The notes beneath the pieces are model-generated. The model was not told the origin of the DNA. It did not search any database and was given only the letters and a program-made list of their open reading frames with translations. Position numbers and translations under genes: made by a program. Of a DNA stretch of 6,660 nucleotides, positions 1-5,406 are shown piece after piece (position 1 is the first letter of the stretch; every line of letters starts with the position of its first letter). The stretch is from Deltaproteobacteria bacterium (GTDB lineage: Bacteria > Desulfobacterota > Desulfofervidia > Desulfofervidales > DG-60): the NCBI GenBank assembly GCA_021163945.1, contig JAGGTC010000222.1, forward strand, positions 1 to 6,660. Reading direction: 5' to 3'.

Positions 1-358
1 CCCTTTTTACCTCCCTCCAGGCCTCATTTAGGCCTTCAAAAATAGTTGATATCTCCTTTAAAATATCTACATTATTTTGTTTATCGGCCTCCAAGAGGCG
101 GTTAAGGGAATAAATGTAAATATTGTTTAGACCTACTGCGATTTGCTTTCCTTGATTAAAGTCCAAGGCTGCCATAAGTTCAGTAATAATCTCAACTGCC
201 CTAGACAAAAGTTTACTTTTCTTTTCATAGTCCATTACCTTTATCTTCTCACCTGCCTCATTTAAAAGCTCTACCACTTTATCATATGCCCTAACCACCA
301 AACCAATCTTAGACTCAGTCTCTCCGTTTAATCTGTCGTATAACCACACAGAATTCAT
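1..358 (-). CDS. fliS: Flagellin export chaperone FliS (3' end cut by window edge)
   Basis: FliS is the cytoplasmic chaperone that binds the C-terminal D0 helix of flagellin, stops it polymerising early and delivers it to the export gate. The frame is open from ATG 358 to the window edge, giving 119 codons; the family is usually about 125-140 residues, so only the tail is missing. The best family signature is at residues 64-92 (ALDFNQGKQIA, then LNNIYIYSLNRLLEAD), matching the conserved LD...G..A.NL..LY.Y....L..AN block, followed by the C-terminal helix ending NEAWREV (111-117). The N-terminal part, usually LMLYDGAL-like, is divergent here (VVRAYDKVVELL). The start is fixed by an AAAGGAGGG Shine-Dalgarno at 364-372, five bases upstream. 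That site lies inside the last codons of fliD, whose stop is two bases before this ATG, so translational coupling is likely. Identification is firm on motif plus context. Confidence 0.9.
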   Translation of the reverse strand, partial: MNSVWLYDRLNGETESKIGLVVRAYDKVVELLNEAGEKIKVMDYEKKSKLLSRAVEIITELMAALDFNQGKQIAVGLNNIYIYSLNRLLEADKQNNVDILKEISTIFEGLNEAWREVKR

Positions 359-360
359 TT

Positions 361-1770
361 TTACCCTCCTTTAGACAAATATCCTAATTGTTGTGTTAGC
401 CATTGCTGCATTTGTTGCATCTGCGCTATATATGTCTCTAAGGCACTAAATTGTTGGTAGAGTTGTTCTCTTTTTCTCTCTAGTCTTGTTTCCATCTCTT
501 CAATGCGATCATCTATATTATCAATATTTTCTTCAAGTTCATCCATTCGACCTTGTACATAGCCATCAGCATATTCATCAGTTATAAAATCAAGGAATTC
601 ATTTAACTTAGCTGCTACTCCAGTGCTATTTTCTGTCTCCACAAATAGGTTCCTAACGGTCTCAAAATTATTTGTTAGGGATTCTCTCAATTCATCTTCA
701 TCTATGGTATAAAGCCCATCTTCATCTGTTGTAATCCCAATCTCAAAAAGATAATGGGTAGTAGAATCCCAGCTTACGCCCTCACTAATTCTATTCTTTA
801 AATCATTTCTTAAGAAAAGAAGGTTACTGTCACCTATCAGCGGAGGTGCACTCTCTTCAGTTCCACTATAACTAGATTGCTCATTGATATAGGTGAATAC
901 CTCATTTAGCCTGTTAAAAAGATCTTGAATATTATCTACAATTTGCCCTATGTCCCTTTCAACTGTAAGGGTAATGGTTATATTCTCATCGGCCTTAAGG
1001 AGGTCAAGAGTAACCCCTGGGATAAGGTCAGTAATGGTATTTGAGCCCCTCTCTGCGTCCTCTCCATATATATTTATTATTGCATTTTGGGCAGATTGGA
1101 CTGTATTCTCAGTCGTTCCTGCATCATCCCAAAAACCTAATCCATTTGTGGTCTTGGCTATATCTGTTTGCCCTACCTCAAAGGCATTGGCAGTCCCCGT
1201 CTCTTGGGCAGTTAGGATCAAGCGATAATCATCCTCTGCATACTGCACAATAGAGGCAATAATGCCGGTCTCTTCTGTATGTTCATTAATCTTATTCCTT
1301 ATTGTTGTAAGGGAGTCGGTTGTATCTATGGTAATATCTGTCCAATCTGCTGCCCCTGTAGCCTTTATTTCTAATGTGCCGCTTAAATTCAGGGCATCGC
1401 TACTTGAGGTAAAACTTTTAGAGCTATCTACCTTTGCATAGGCCAGTTGTTTAATTGTAAATTGATATACCCCAACAGTGGCATCTGTATTTGTTGTGGC
1501 TATAACAAAATCCTCAGCACTGCCCGAACTTGCTACCAGATTGGCACTAAAGACATTAAAGGCATCAACACTACTCAGGTCCTCGGCCTGTGTTTTTACA
1601 TTTAAAAGTTTTGTATTCAGTTCTTGCCAGGCAGAAAGCCTATTTTGATAAACCTGTTTTTGATCTTCTAAAATATCAACCTGTTTGTGTTCTATTTGCA
1701 TAATTTGGTCTATCATTTGAGACCAATCTATTCCGGAATATAAACCACTAATATAAATTGTCCCTGGCAT
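361..1770 (-). CDS. fliD: Flagellar filament cap protein FliD (HAP2)
   Basis: FliD forms the cap at the tip of the flagellum and helps incoming flagellin fold into the filament. The 469-residue length is normal. Visible family marks in order: the N-terminal D0 motif ISGLYSGIDWSQMIDQIM (8-24) with a following coiled coil (about 25-66); the SAQNAIINIYG flagellin-IN type motif (226-236); TDLIPGVTLDLLKAD (247-261); IGDSNLLFLRNDLKNRIS (312-329); FEIGITTDEDGLYTIDEDEL (342-361); and a long C-terminal coiled coil from about 407 to 455, ending in a glutamine/methionine-rich stretch (MQQMQQWLTQQLG). The variable middle (about 115-225) is the exposed D2/D3 part. The ATG at 1770 is preceded by an AAGGGA site and lies inside the 3' end of flaG, a 23-bp overlap. 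The C-terminal codons for K-G-G double as the fliS ribosome binding site. Identification is secure. Confidence 0.95.
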   Translation of the reverse strand: MPGTIYISGLYSGIDWSQMIDQIMQIEHKQVDILEDQKQVYQNRLSAWQELNTKLLNVKTQAEDLSSVDAFNVFSANLVASSGSAEDFVIATTNTDATVGVYQFTIKQLAYAKVDSSKSFTSSSDALNLSGTLEIKATGAADWTDITIDTTDSLTTIRNKINEHTEETGIIASIVQYAEDDYRLILTAQETGTANAFEVGQTDIAKTTNGLGFWDDAGTTENTVQSAQNAIINIYGEDAERGSNTITDLIPGVTLDLLKADENITITLTVERDIGQIVDNIQDLFNRLNEVFTYINEQSSYSGTEESAPPLIGDSNLLFLRNDLKNRISEGVSWDSTTHYLFEIGITTDEDGLYTIDEDELRESLTNNFETVRNLFVETENSTGVAAKLNEFLDFITDEYADGYVQGRMDELEENIDNIDDRIEEMETRLERKREQLYQQFSALETYIAQMQQMQQWLTQQLGYLSKGG

Positions 1771-2128
1771 TTTTATTTCCCTTGTAGTTTTTCTTAAGTG
1801 ACTCCTCCATATAGGCCACCATGTCTAAAAATTTCTCCCAGGGCATCTCCCTTATCACTTCCTTTGTATCTGCATCCAAGATCTTGATTACATATTGTTT
1901 GGTCTTTTTATGAAAAGAGATGTTTAAAATATAATCCCTTTTTTCGATTTTTTTAAATTTTTTCTCAATTTCATTTATAACCCTTTGCCTCATCTTTTGA
2001 AGATCAACAGGATGATCACCCTTAATTTTTCCTTTTCCAGGTATAATCTCCTTTTTTTGACCAGAATCAATTTTTTTGGTCTTGACAAGCCAATCCTTAT
2101 TGTGGTAATTTAATAATGTGATCTTCAT
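1748..2128 (-). CDS. flaG: FlaG family flagellar protein
   Basis: FlaG proteins are small cytoplasmic or filament-associated proteins commonly encoded between flagellin and fliD; loss changes filament length in some species, but the mechanism is unsettled. The conserved FlaG core is clear at residues 68-103: LNISFHKKTKQYVIKILDA, then KEVIREMPWEKFLDMV, matching the family pattern LnFs.de.tg..vvkviD..tgEVIRqiP.e. The N-terminal 40 residues are lysine-rich and not conserved. I chose ATG 2128 (126 residues) over an in-frame GTG at 2134 because the AAAGAG site at 2136-2141 sits seven bases from the ATG but only one from the GTG. A strong hairpin lies just upstream of this ribosome binding site. 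The 3' end overlaps fliD by 23 bp. The W in REMPW replaces the second proline usual at that position. Confidence 0.87.
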   Translation of the reverse strand: MKITLLNYHNKDWLVKTKKIDSGQKKEIIPGKGKIKGDHPVDLQKMRQRVINEIEKKFKKIEKRDYILNISFHKKTKQYVIKILDADTKEVIREMPWEKFLDMVAYMEESLKKNYKGNKNARDNLY

Positions 2129-2142
2129 GGTCACACTCTTTA

Positions 2143-2172
2143 GGCCCCCGACGGCTGCATCCGTCGAGGGCC
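2143..2172 (-). promoter_or_regulatory. GC-rich hairpin between flagellin and flaG
   Basis: The arms 2143-2154 and 2161-2172 pair in 11 of 12 positions (one C-A mismatch at 2148/2167) around a six-base loop. It begins six bases after the flagellin stop codon and ends next to the flaG ribosome binding site at 2136-2141. It is far more GC-rich than its surroundings. There is no T-run after it on either strand, so it is not a classical intrinsic terminator. A 3' stabilising structure for the abundant flagellin message, a partial block to read-through, or a structure tuning flaG translation would all fit; the choice among them is inference. Confidence 0.7.
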
Positions 2173-2177
2173 CTCCT

Positions 2178-3020
2178 TTACCTCAGTAATTGTATGATGT
2201 TTTGTGGTAGGGCATTGGCCTGGGCCAGCATTGCCATACCTGTCTGAACCAGAATCTGGTTCTTTGTAAGGTTAGCCATCTCTAATGCCATATCAACATC
2301 ACGGATGGTTGATTCTGATGCTGTAAAGTTTTCAATTTGTACATTAATCTTTCCCTGTCTATAAGTGAGTTTGTTTTGGACTCCGCCTAGATCGGCCAAA
2401 ACTCCGTTAAGAGAGGTAAGTGCATTGTCAATACAGGTCAGGGCAGTCTGGGCAGATGTGATATTTTTGAGGTTGATATCAGTAATTCCACCTGCACCCA
2501 GGTTAGAGGTGTGGACATCTCCAATCTGAAGTTCGATTCGGTCATGTGTGGCATTTTCATAACCTACCTGGAATGTAAATGTATAACCACTGGCATTAGT
2601 TGCAGAAAATAAGGCCTGTCCTGCATATTTAGTAGAGTCTGCAAGATTGTTGATCTCCTGGATGATCTCATGAGCCTCATTGTGCAGATAAGTTCTCCTG
2701 TCATCATCTACCGTATCAGATGCAGCCTCAGTAGCAAGCTCCTTTAACCTTGTAACCATCTCTGAAATCTTGCTTGCTGTCCCCTCTGCTACCTGAATCA
2801 TGTTTGTAGCTTGTGATGCATTGTTGTAAGCCACCCTTAAACTAGCAATCTCCTGCCGGAACTGATTTGCAATGGCCAACCCAGCTGCATCATCAGCCGC
2901 CCTATTAATCCTGTAACCCGAAGAAAGCCTTTCCAAAGAGCGATTCATGTTAAACTGTGCATGGCTTAACCATCGATAGGCCGTCATGGCCTCAACATTG
3001 TGAGGAATTCTAAATGCCAT
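2178..3020 (-). CDS. fliC: Flagellin (filament subunit), short form without large D2/D3 domains
   Basis: This is the structural subunit of the flagellar filament, exported unfolded through the flagellar type III apparatus and polymerised under the FliD cap. At 280 residues it is one of the short flagellins: N-terminal D0/D1 (1 to about 140, with RLSSGYRINRAADDAAGLAI at 31-50), a short variable part (about 141-185), and C-terminal D1/D0 (about 186-280, ending MAMLAQANALPQNIIQLLR). The segment TRLKELA (90-96) aligns with the conserved D1 stretch that TLR5 recognises in enteric flagellins. A single cysteine at residue 196, in the C-terminal D1 helix (ALTCIDNAL), is unusual because flagellins rarely contain cysteine. 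The ATG at 3020 has an ideal AAAGGAGGGG site six bases upstream. It lies 23 bp after the glycosyltransferase stop but has its own sigma-28-like promoter. The family is certain; the symbol fliC is by convention (hag or flaA would be equivalent). Confidence 0.98.
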   Translation of the reverse strand: MAFRIPHNVEAMTAYRWLSHAQFNMNRSLERLSSGYRINRAADDAAGLAIANQFRQEIASLRVAYNNASQATNMIQVAEGTASKISEMVTRLKELATEAASDTVDDDRRTYLHNEAHEIIQEINNLADSTKYAGQALFSATNASGYTFTFQVGYENATHDRIELQIGDVHTSNLGAGGITDINLKNITSAQTALTCIDNALTSLNGVLADLGGVQNKLTYRQGKINVQIENFTASESTIRDVDMALEMANLTKNQILVQTGMAMLAQANALPQNIIQLLR

Positions 3021-3026
3021 CTCTCT

Positions 3027-3036
3027 CCCCTCCTTT
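3027..3036 (-). promoter_or_regulatory. Strong flagellin ribosome binding site
   Basis: AAAGGAGGGG, an extended match to the anti-Shine-Dalgarno, sits six bases before the flagellin ATG in a purine-rich leader. It is the strongest such site in the window, matching the high output expected of a filament subunit. The leader after the proposed promoter would be only about 25 bases. Confidence 0.85.
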
Positions 3037-3043
3037 CTTTATT

Positions 3044-4696
3044 TTATTTAATTAAATCGGCTGAGGCCAAAAAAAGTTCGGTGTCTTTCATCAAACCATA
3101 AATAGCATAAGTTGTCTTAAGAATTATATCTGCTTCAGCATTTTTGTTTTGCATTTGAAGTATTTGGGCAATGTTTTTATAAACTTTAGCCAGGTCCAAA
3201 AGGCTATTTAAAACCAAATTTCTGGGTAAATTAAGTGCCTTTAACATTTTATCTGCCATTTGAATACATTTTTCTATCATATATTGTTTGGTATAAACAA
3301 AAGAAAGCATTGACATGATATATAAATTCATCCCATTTTTACAGAAGGGAAGCACTTTTTCTAAGATACGCTGTGCCTGGGCAAGACAATTTTTTTCTAT
3401 TTTGAGTTCTGCCAGGTGAACAGCCGCTCTAAAGTTAAAAGGAAAAATATTTAAGGCCTTGTTGAAATAGCTTTCTGCCTGTTCTAATCCTCCTTCTTCA
3501 ATGGAAATTACACCTAAAAGGGTGTATATCTGGCTCTTTCTAGGTCCATCGCCACTAATTTTTAATGCCCTTTTGAAATATTCCATAGCCTTTTGTTTTT
3601 CTCCTATTTCAAGATTTAGTTTTCCAAGATCTATAAGTAACTTAAGATTGTCAGGTAAAATTTTCAGTGCCTTTTGGTAGCTTCCTTCTGCCAGTCTTAG
3701 ATATTTCAATCGGGCATAGGCATCAGCCAACTTTAAATAATAAAAAGCCTTATATTCTTTCTCGGAGATGGGGACAAATAAAAGTGTTAATCTTTCGGGA
3801 TTGACAAGAAGCAATGTATTTAAGGAATCTTGAGGTCTGTTTGCCATTAAATAACTCTGCCCCAAGAAAAGTCGGATAACATCATTGTCAGGAAACTCTT
3901 TATATAGGTTTTCCAATAGGCTTATATTTTTTTGTATTGCTCCTTCTTTTAGATAGATATTGCCCAATTGGATACCAGAGGTAATATACATCCACGGACA
4001 TTCGGTTTTGGCCTCAGGGATAAGGACCTTTTTGAAAAAGTCCTTTGCCTTTTGAAAATCACCTAGATAAAAGTAGGTTTGTCCCAGGTAGTAATGAATG
4101 TAAGCATTGGGATTTTCTTCCAAATCCTTTAATAGAAGTTCTAAATTTCTTTTTGCTTTTAAATAGTTTAAAGATGGATCCCTATATCCAGTATGATATA
4201 AGCAGATATTTGTAAGTTTGTTTGCTAACCCAAGCCTTTTTACCGCTGGACCAATTTGCTCATGAACCCTTCCTTTAAACCTGAGTTCCTTCAAGTTGGG
4301 GAAAATACGTAATTGATAACAACTCTCTTTATGTCCATTTTCGTGTAAATTGACTAGTTTAAAATAAAATACCTCATTTTTGGCTGGAGAAAAGTCCTTT
4401 TTAAGGGCAACCAATTTTTTTACATCTTCTTTTTCTAGTCTATCATCGGCATCTAAGTAAAGGATATAATCACCTGTAGCATATTTCAAGGATTCGTTTC
4501 TTGCGGCAGAAAAGTCATCACACCAATCAAAGTAATAGACCTTTGCCCCATAGTCCTTAGCAATCTTAATAGTGTTATCTGTAGAGCCTGTATCTACTAT
4601 GATGATTTCATCCACTACTTCCTTTATACATTCTAAACAGCCTGGCAAGTTTTTCTCTTCATCTTTTACAATCATACATAAAGAGAGTTTAGCCAT
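3044..4696 (-). CDS. GT2 glycosyltransferase with C-terminal TPR array, probable flagellin glycosyltransferase
   Basis: The N-terminal ~190 residues are a GT-A fold family 2 glycosyltransferase: LSLCMIVKDEEKNLP (4-18), VDTGSTDNT (34-42) for nucleotide-sugar binding, WCDDFSAARNESL (58-70), the metal-binding DxD in LYLDADD (79-85), and the acceptor-side block RFKGRVHEQIGP (139-150) with YHTGY (167-171). From about residue 198 to the end at 550 are TPR helices (for example YLGQTYFYLGDFQKAKDFF, LLGVISIEEGGLEQAESYF). GT2-TPR proteins beside flagellin genes usually glycosylate flagellin, the TPR part holding the acceptor; that role is inferred from context. I chose ATG 4696 because it gives the usual MxKLSLCMIVK start. 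ATGs at 4705 and 4702 and an upstream ATG at 4759 are in frame, but none has a convincing Shine-Dalgarno, and the extra 21 residues from 4759 do not resemble the family. A sigma-28-like promoter at 4720-4747 fits the short start. Confidence 0.86.
   Translation of the reverse strand: MAKLSLCMIVKDEEKNLPGCLECIKEVVDEIIIVDTGSTDNTIKIAKDYGAKVYYFDWCDDFSAARNESLKYATGDYILYLDADDRLEKEDVKKLVALKKDFSPAKNEVFYFKLVNLHENGHKESCYQLRIFPNLKELRFKGRVHEQIGPAVKRLGLANKLTNICLYHTGYRDPSLNYLKAKRNLELLLKDLEENPNAYIHYYLGQTYFYLGDFQKAKDFFKKVLIPEAKTECPWMYITSGIQLGNIYLKEGAIQKNISLLENLYKEFPDNDVIRLFLGQSYLMANRPQDSLNTLLLVNPERLTLLFVPISEKEYKAFYYLKLADAYARLKYLRLAEGSYQKALKILPDNLKLLIDLGKLNLEIGEKQKAMEYFKRALKISGDGPRKSQIYTLLGVISIEEGGLEQAESYFNKALNIFPFNFRAAVHLAELKIEKNCLAQAQRILEKVLPFCKNGMNLYIMSMLSFVYTKQYMIEKCIQMADKMLKALNLPRNLVLNSLLDLAKVYKNIAQILQMQNKNAEADIILKTTYAIYGLMKDTELFLASADLIK
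3054..3080 (-). promoter_or_regulatory. Sigma-28-like flagellin promoter
   Basis: On the minus strand, CGAACTTT (3073-3080), an 11-base spacer and GCCGATTT (3054-3061) resemble the FliA consensus TAAAGTTT-N11-GCCGATAA, matching 5 of 8 and 6 of 8 positions with exact spacing. It overlaps the last codons of the glycosyltransferase gene. The predicted start is about 3046-3048, leaving a short leader that contains the strong ribosome binding site. Flagellin is the classic sigma-28 target, so position and gene agree. No start-site data are available here. Confidence 0.65.
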
Positions 4697-4719
4697 AGGC
4701 ATCATTTCAGTCGTGTAAT

Positions 4720-4747
4720 AAATCGGCCATAATTGAAACAGGGTTCG
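4720..4747 (-). promoter_or_regulatory. Possible sigma-28-like promoter for the glycosyltransferase
   Basis: On the minus strand, CGAACCCT (4740-4747) and GCCGATTT (4720-4727) repeat the two elements of the flagellin promoter; the -10 word is identical, but the spacer is 12 rather than 11 bases and the -35 half is a poor match to the enteric consensus. A transcript would start near 4712, sixteen or so bases before the chosen glycosyltransferase ATG. This supports the shorter protein start. Moderate to low certainty. Confidence 0.4.
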
Positions 4748-4757
4748 GATGCCGAAC
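4743..4757. repeat. Perfect inverted repeat in the divergent promoter region
   Basis: GTTCGG-ATG-CCGAAC is a perfect six-base inverted repeat with a three-base centre, lying between the divergently oriented glycosyltransferase and plus-strand genes. Each arm contributes the CGAAC part of one of two opposed sigma-28-like promoters. It could be an operator for a dimeric regulator or simply two symmetric -35 elements. Confidence 0.6.
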
Positions 4758-4779
4758 ATTTAATATTATTATCCGATAA
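4753..4779 (+). promoter_or_regulatory. Possible sigma-28-like promoter facing the plus-strand genes
   Basis: CGAACATT (4753-4760), an 11-base spacer and TCCGATAA (4772-4779) match the FliA -10 consensus at 7 of 8 positions and share CGAAC-x-TT with the flagellin promoter. The -10 word lies within a perfect palindrome, ATTATC-C-GATAAT (4768-4780). Transcription would start near 4786, almost at the GTG chosen for the next gene, so the message would be nearly leaderless, or the true start lies further in. That awkward fit lowers confidence. Confidence 0.35.
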
Positions 4780-4786
4780 TGAGAAT

Positions 4787-5257
4787 GTGGAGAAAGATCT
4801 TATAGGAATTATTTTTATTTTATTTTCCTTTTCTACTGCATTTGGCTTAAGTACAGAACAGATTTTTCGTCTCAAACAGGCTGGACTAAGTCAAGAGACT
4901 ATAAGACTCATGATCAGGGAAAAGTCAAATGAGACCTGTAGCTTAACAGTAGAAGAGGCAATTAATTTAAAGAAGGCAGGTATTGATGAAGATCTGATTC
5001 AAACGATCATAAAGGAAGGTTCCTTTATTAATGGGCAAAAGGAGATCATCTATGGTAAGACTACAAGAGATATTACCCACATTACAATAGATGATGTCAT
5101 TCGTCTAAAAAGGGCTGGGATATCAGATGACACAATTAAAGAAATTGTCACTTATGGCAAGAGGACACCTGAAGAACGGGAAAGAGAGGAAATATTAGAA
5201 TTACTCAAACATTTTGGTATTATTATAGATAAACGTAAAGGGATTAATAGAGACTAG
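4787..5257 (+). CDS. Small, probably exported protein with three copies of an LKxAGxS-type helical repeat
   Basis: I do not recognise a named family. From GTG 4787 the product is about 156 residues: a hydrophobic stretch (IGIIFILFSFSTAFG, about 6-20) that looks like a signal peptide or anchor, then three copies of a ~26-residue unit, [LI]-[ST]-x-E/D-x-[IAV]-x-x-LK-x-AG-[IL]-x-x-[DE]-x-I, at about 21-46, 53-78 and 99-124, then a charged helix (EEREREEILELLKHFG). Such units occur in many uncharacterised exported bacterial proteins; their function is unknown. The start is uncertain: the frame stays open back to a TTG at 4733, no candidate has a good Shine-Dalgarno, and the N-region after GTG (E-K-D) lacks the usual positive charge. 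An ATG-led segment in another frame (4779-4805, MRMWRKIL) would supply it if one base were missing. The stop is TAG 5255-5257. The coding call rests on the clear internal repeats. Confidence 0.75.
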   Translation: MEKDLIGIIFILFSFSTAFGLSTEQIFRLKQAGLSQETIRLMIREKSNETCSLTVEEAINLKKAGIDEDLIQTIIKEGSFINGQKEIIYGKTTRDITHITIDDVIRLKRAGISDDTIKEIVTYGKRTPEEREREEILELLKHFGIIIDKRKGINRD

Positions 5258-5266
5258 TTTTTTCTT

Positions 5267-5281
5267 GTGTCAATTTGACAC
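5267..5281. repeat. Perfect inverted repeat after the small repeat-protein gene
   Basis: GTGTCAA-T-TTGACAC is a perfect 7+1+7 palindrome beginning nine bases after the stop codon. It is not followed by a T-run on the plus strand, and the T-rich stretch lies before it, so it is not a standard terminator for the plus-strand gene. Its right arm contains TTGACA, but I see no good -10 box at 16-18 bases. It may be a repressor operator or a weak transcript-end hairpin. Confidence 0.45.
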
Positions 5282-5327
5282 GATCTATATTATTTTTAAA
5301 TCCATTATATTTTAATGTGTATCTTTT

Positions 5328-5343
5328 TGGCACGCACATGCCT
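5328..5343 (+). promoter_or_regulatory. Sigma-54-like promoter word upstream of the TPR protein
   Basis: TGGCACG-CACA-TGCCT matches the RpoN consensus TGGCACG-N4-TTGCW perfectly across the -24 half and at three of five positions in the -12 half. The key -12 GC is one base too close to the -24 GG, so the site is imperfect. Transcription would start near 5353, giving a ~54-base leader before the ATG at 5407. Many flagellar systems use sigma-54, which makes it plausible. The rest of 5258-5406 is AT-rich with no gene that I can see. Confidence 0.35.
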
Positions 5344-5406
5344 ATTAATTAAATATAGAAACCTCGCCTATTTTCTATCGGCATATATTTTGCTTAAAAC
5401 TAAGGC

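Noticed and set aside
81..88. Exact GCCGATAA (sigma-28 -10 consensus) on the minus strand
   Set aside because: It encodes E-A-D-K inside fliS and has no -35-like word at the right distance; a coding coincidence.
950..1253. Open plus-strand frames of 92 and 70 codons
   Set aside because: They lie antisense inside fliD, have no ribosome binding site or family resemblance, and are low-complexity shadows of the real gene.
2143..2172. Reading the flagellin-flaG hairpin as a Rho-independent terminator
   Set aside because: Neither strand has a T-run after the stem, and the downstream genes have no visible promoter of their own, so full termination is unlikely.
2391..2398. GCCGATCT on the minus strand within flagellin
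   Set aside because: It encodes A-D-L of the conserved ADLGGVQN block and lacks an upstream -35 match.
4697..4759. Longer glycosyltransferase start at ATG 4759 (21 extra residues)
   Set aside because: The extra residues do not resemble the GT2 N-terminus, there is no Shine-Dalgarno, and the region contains the proposed promoter and inverted repeat.
5374..5382. GCCGATAG on the minus strand in the intergenic gap
   Set aside because: No -35 element at N11 and no minus-strand gene follows it; it would only produce antisense RNA to the small repeat-protein gene.
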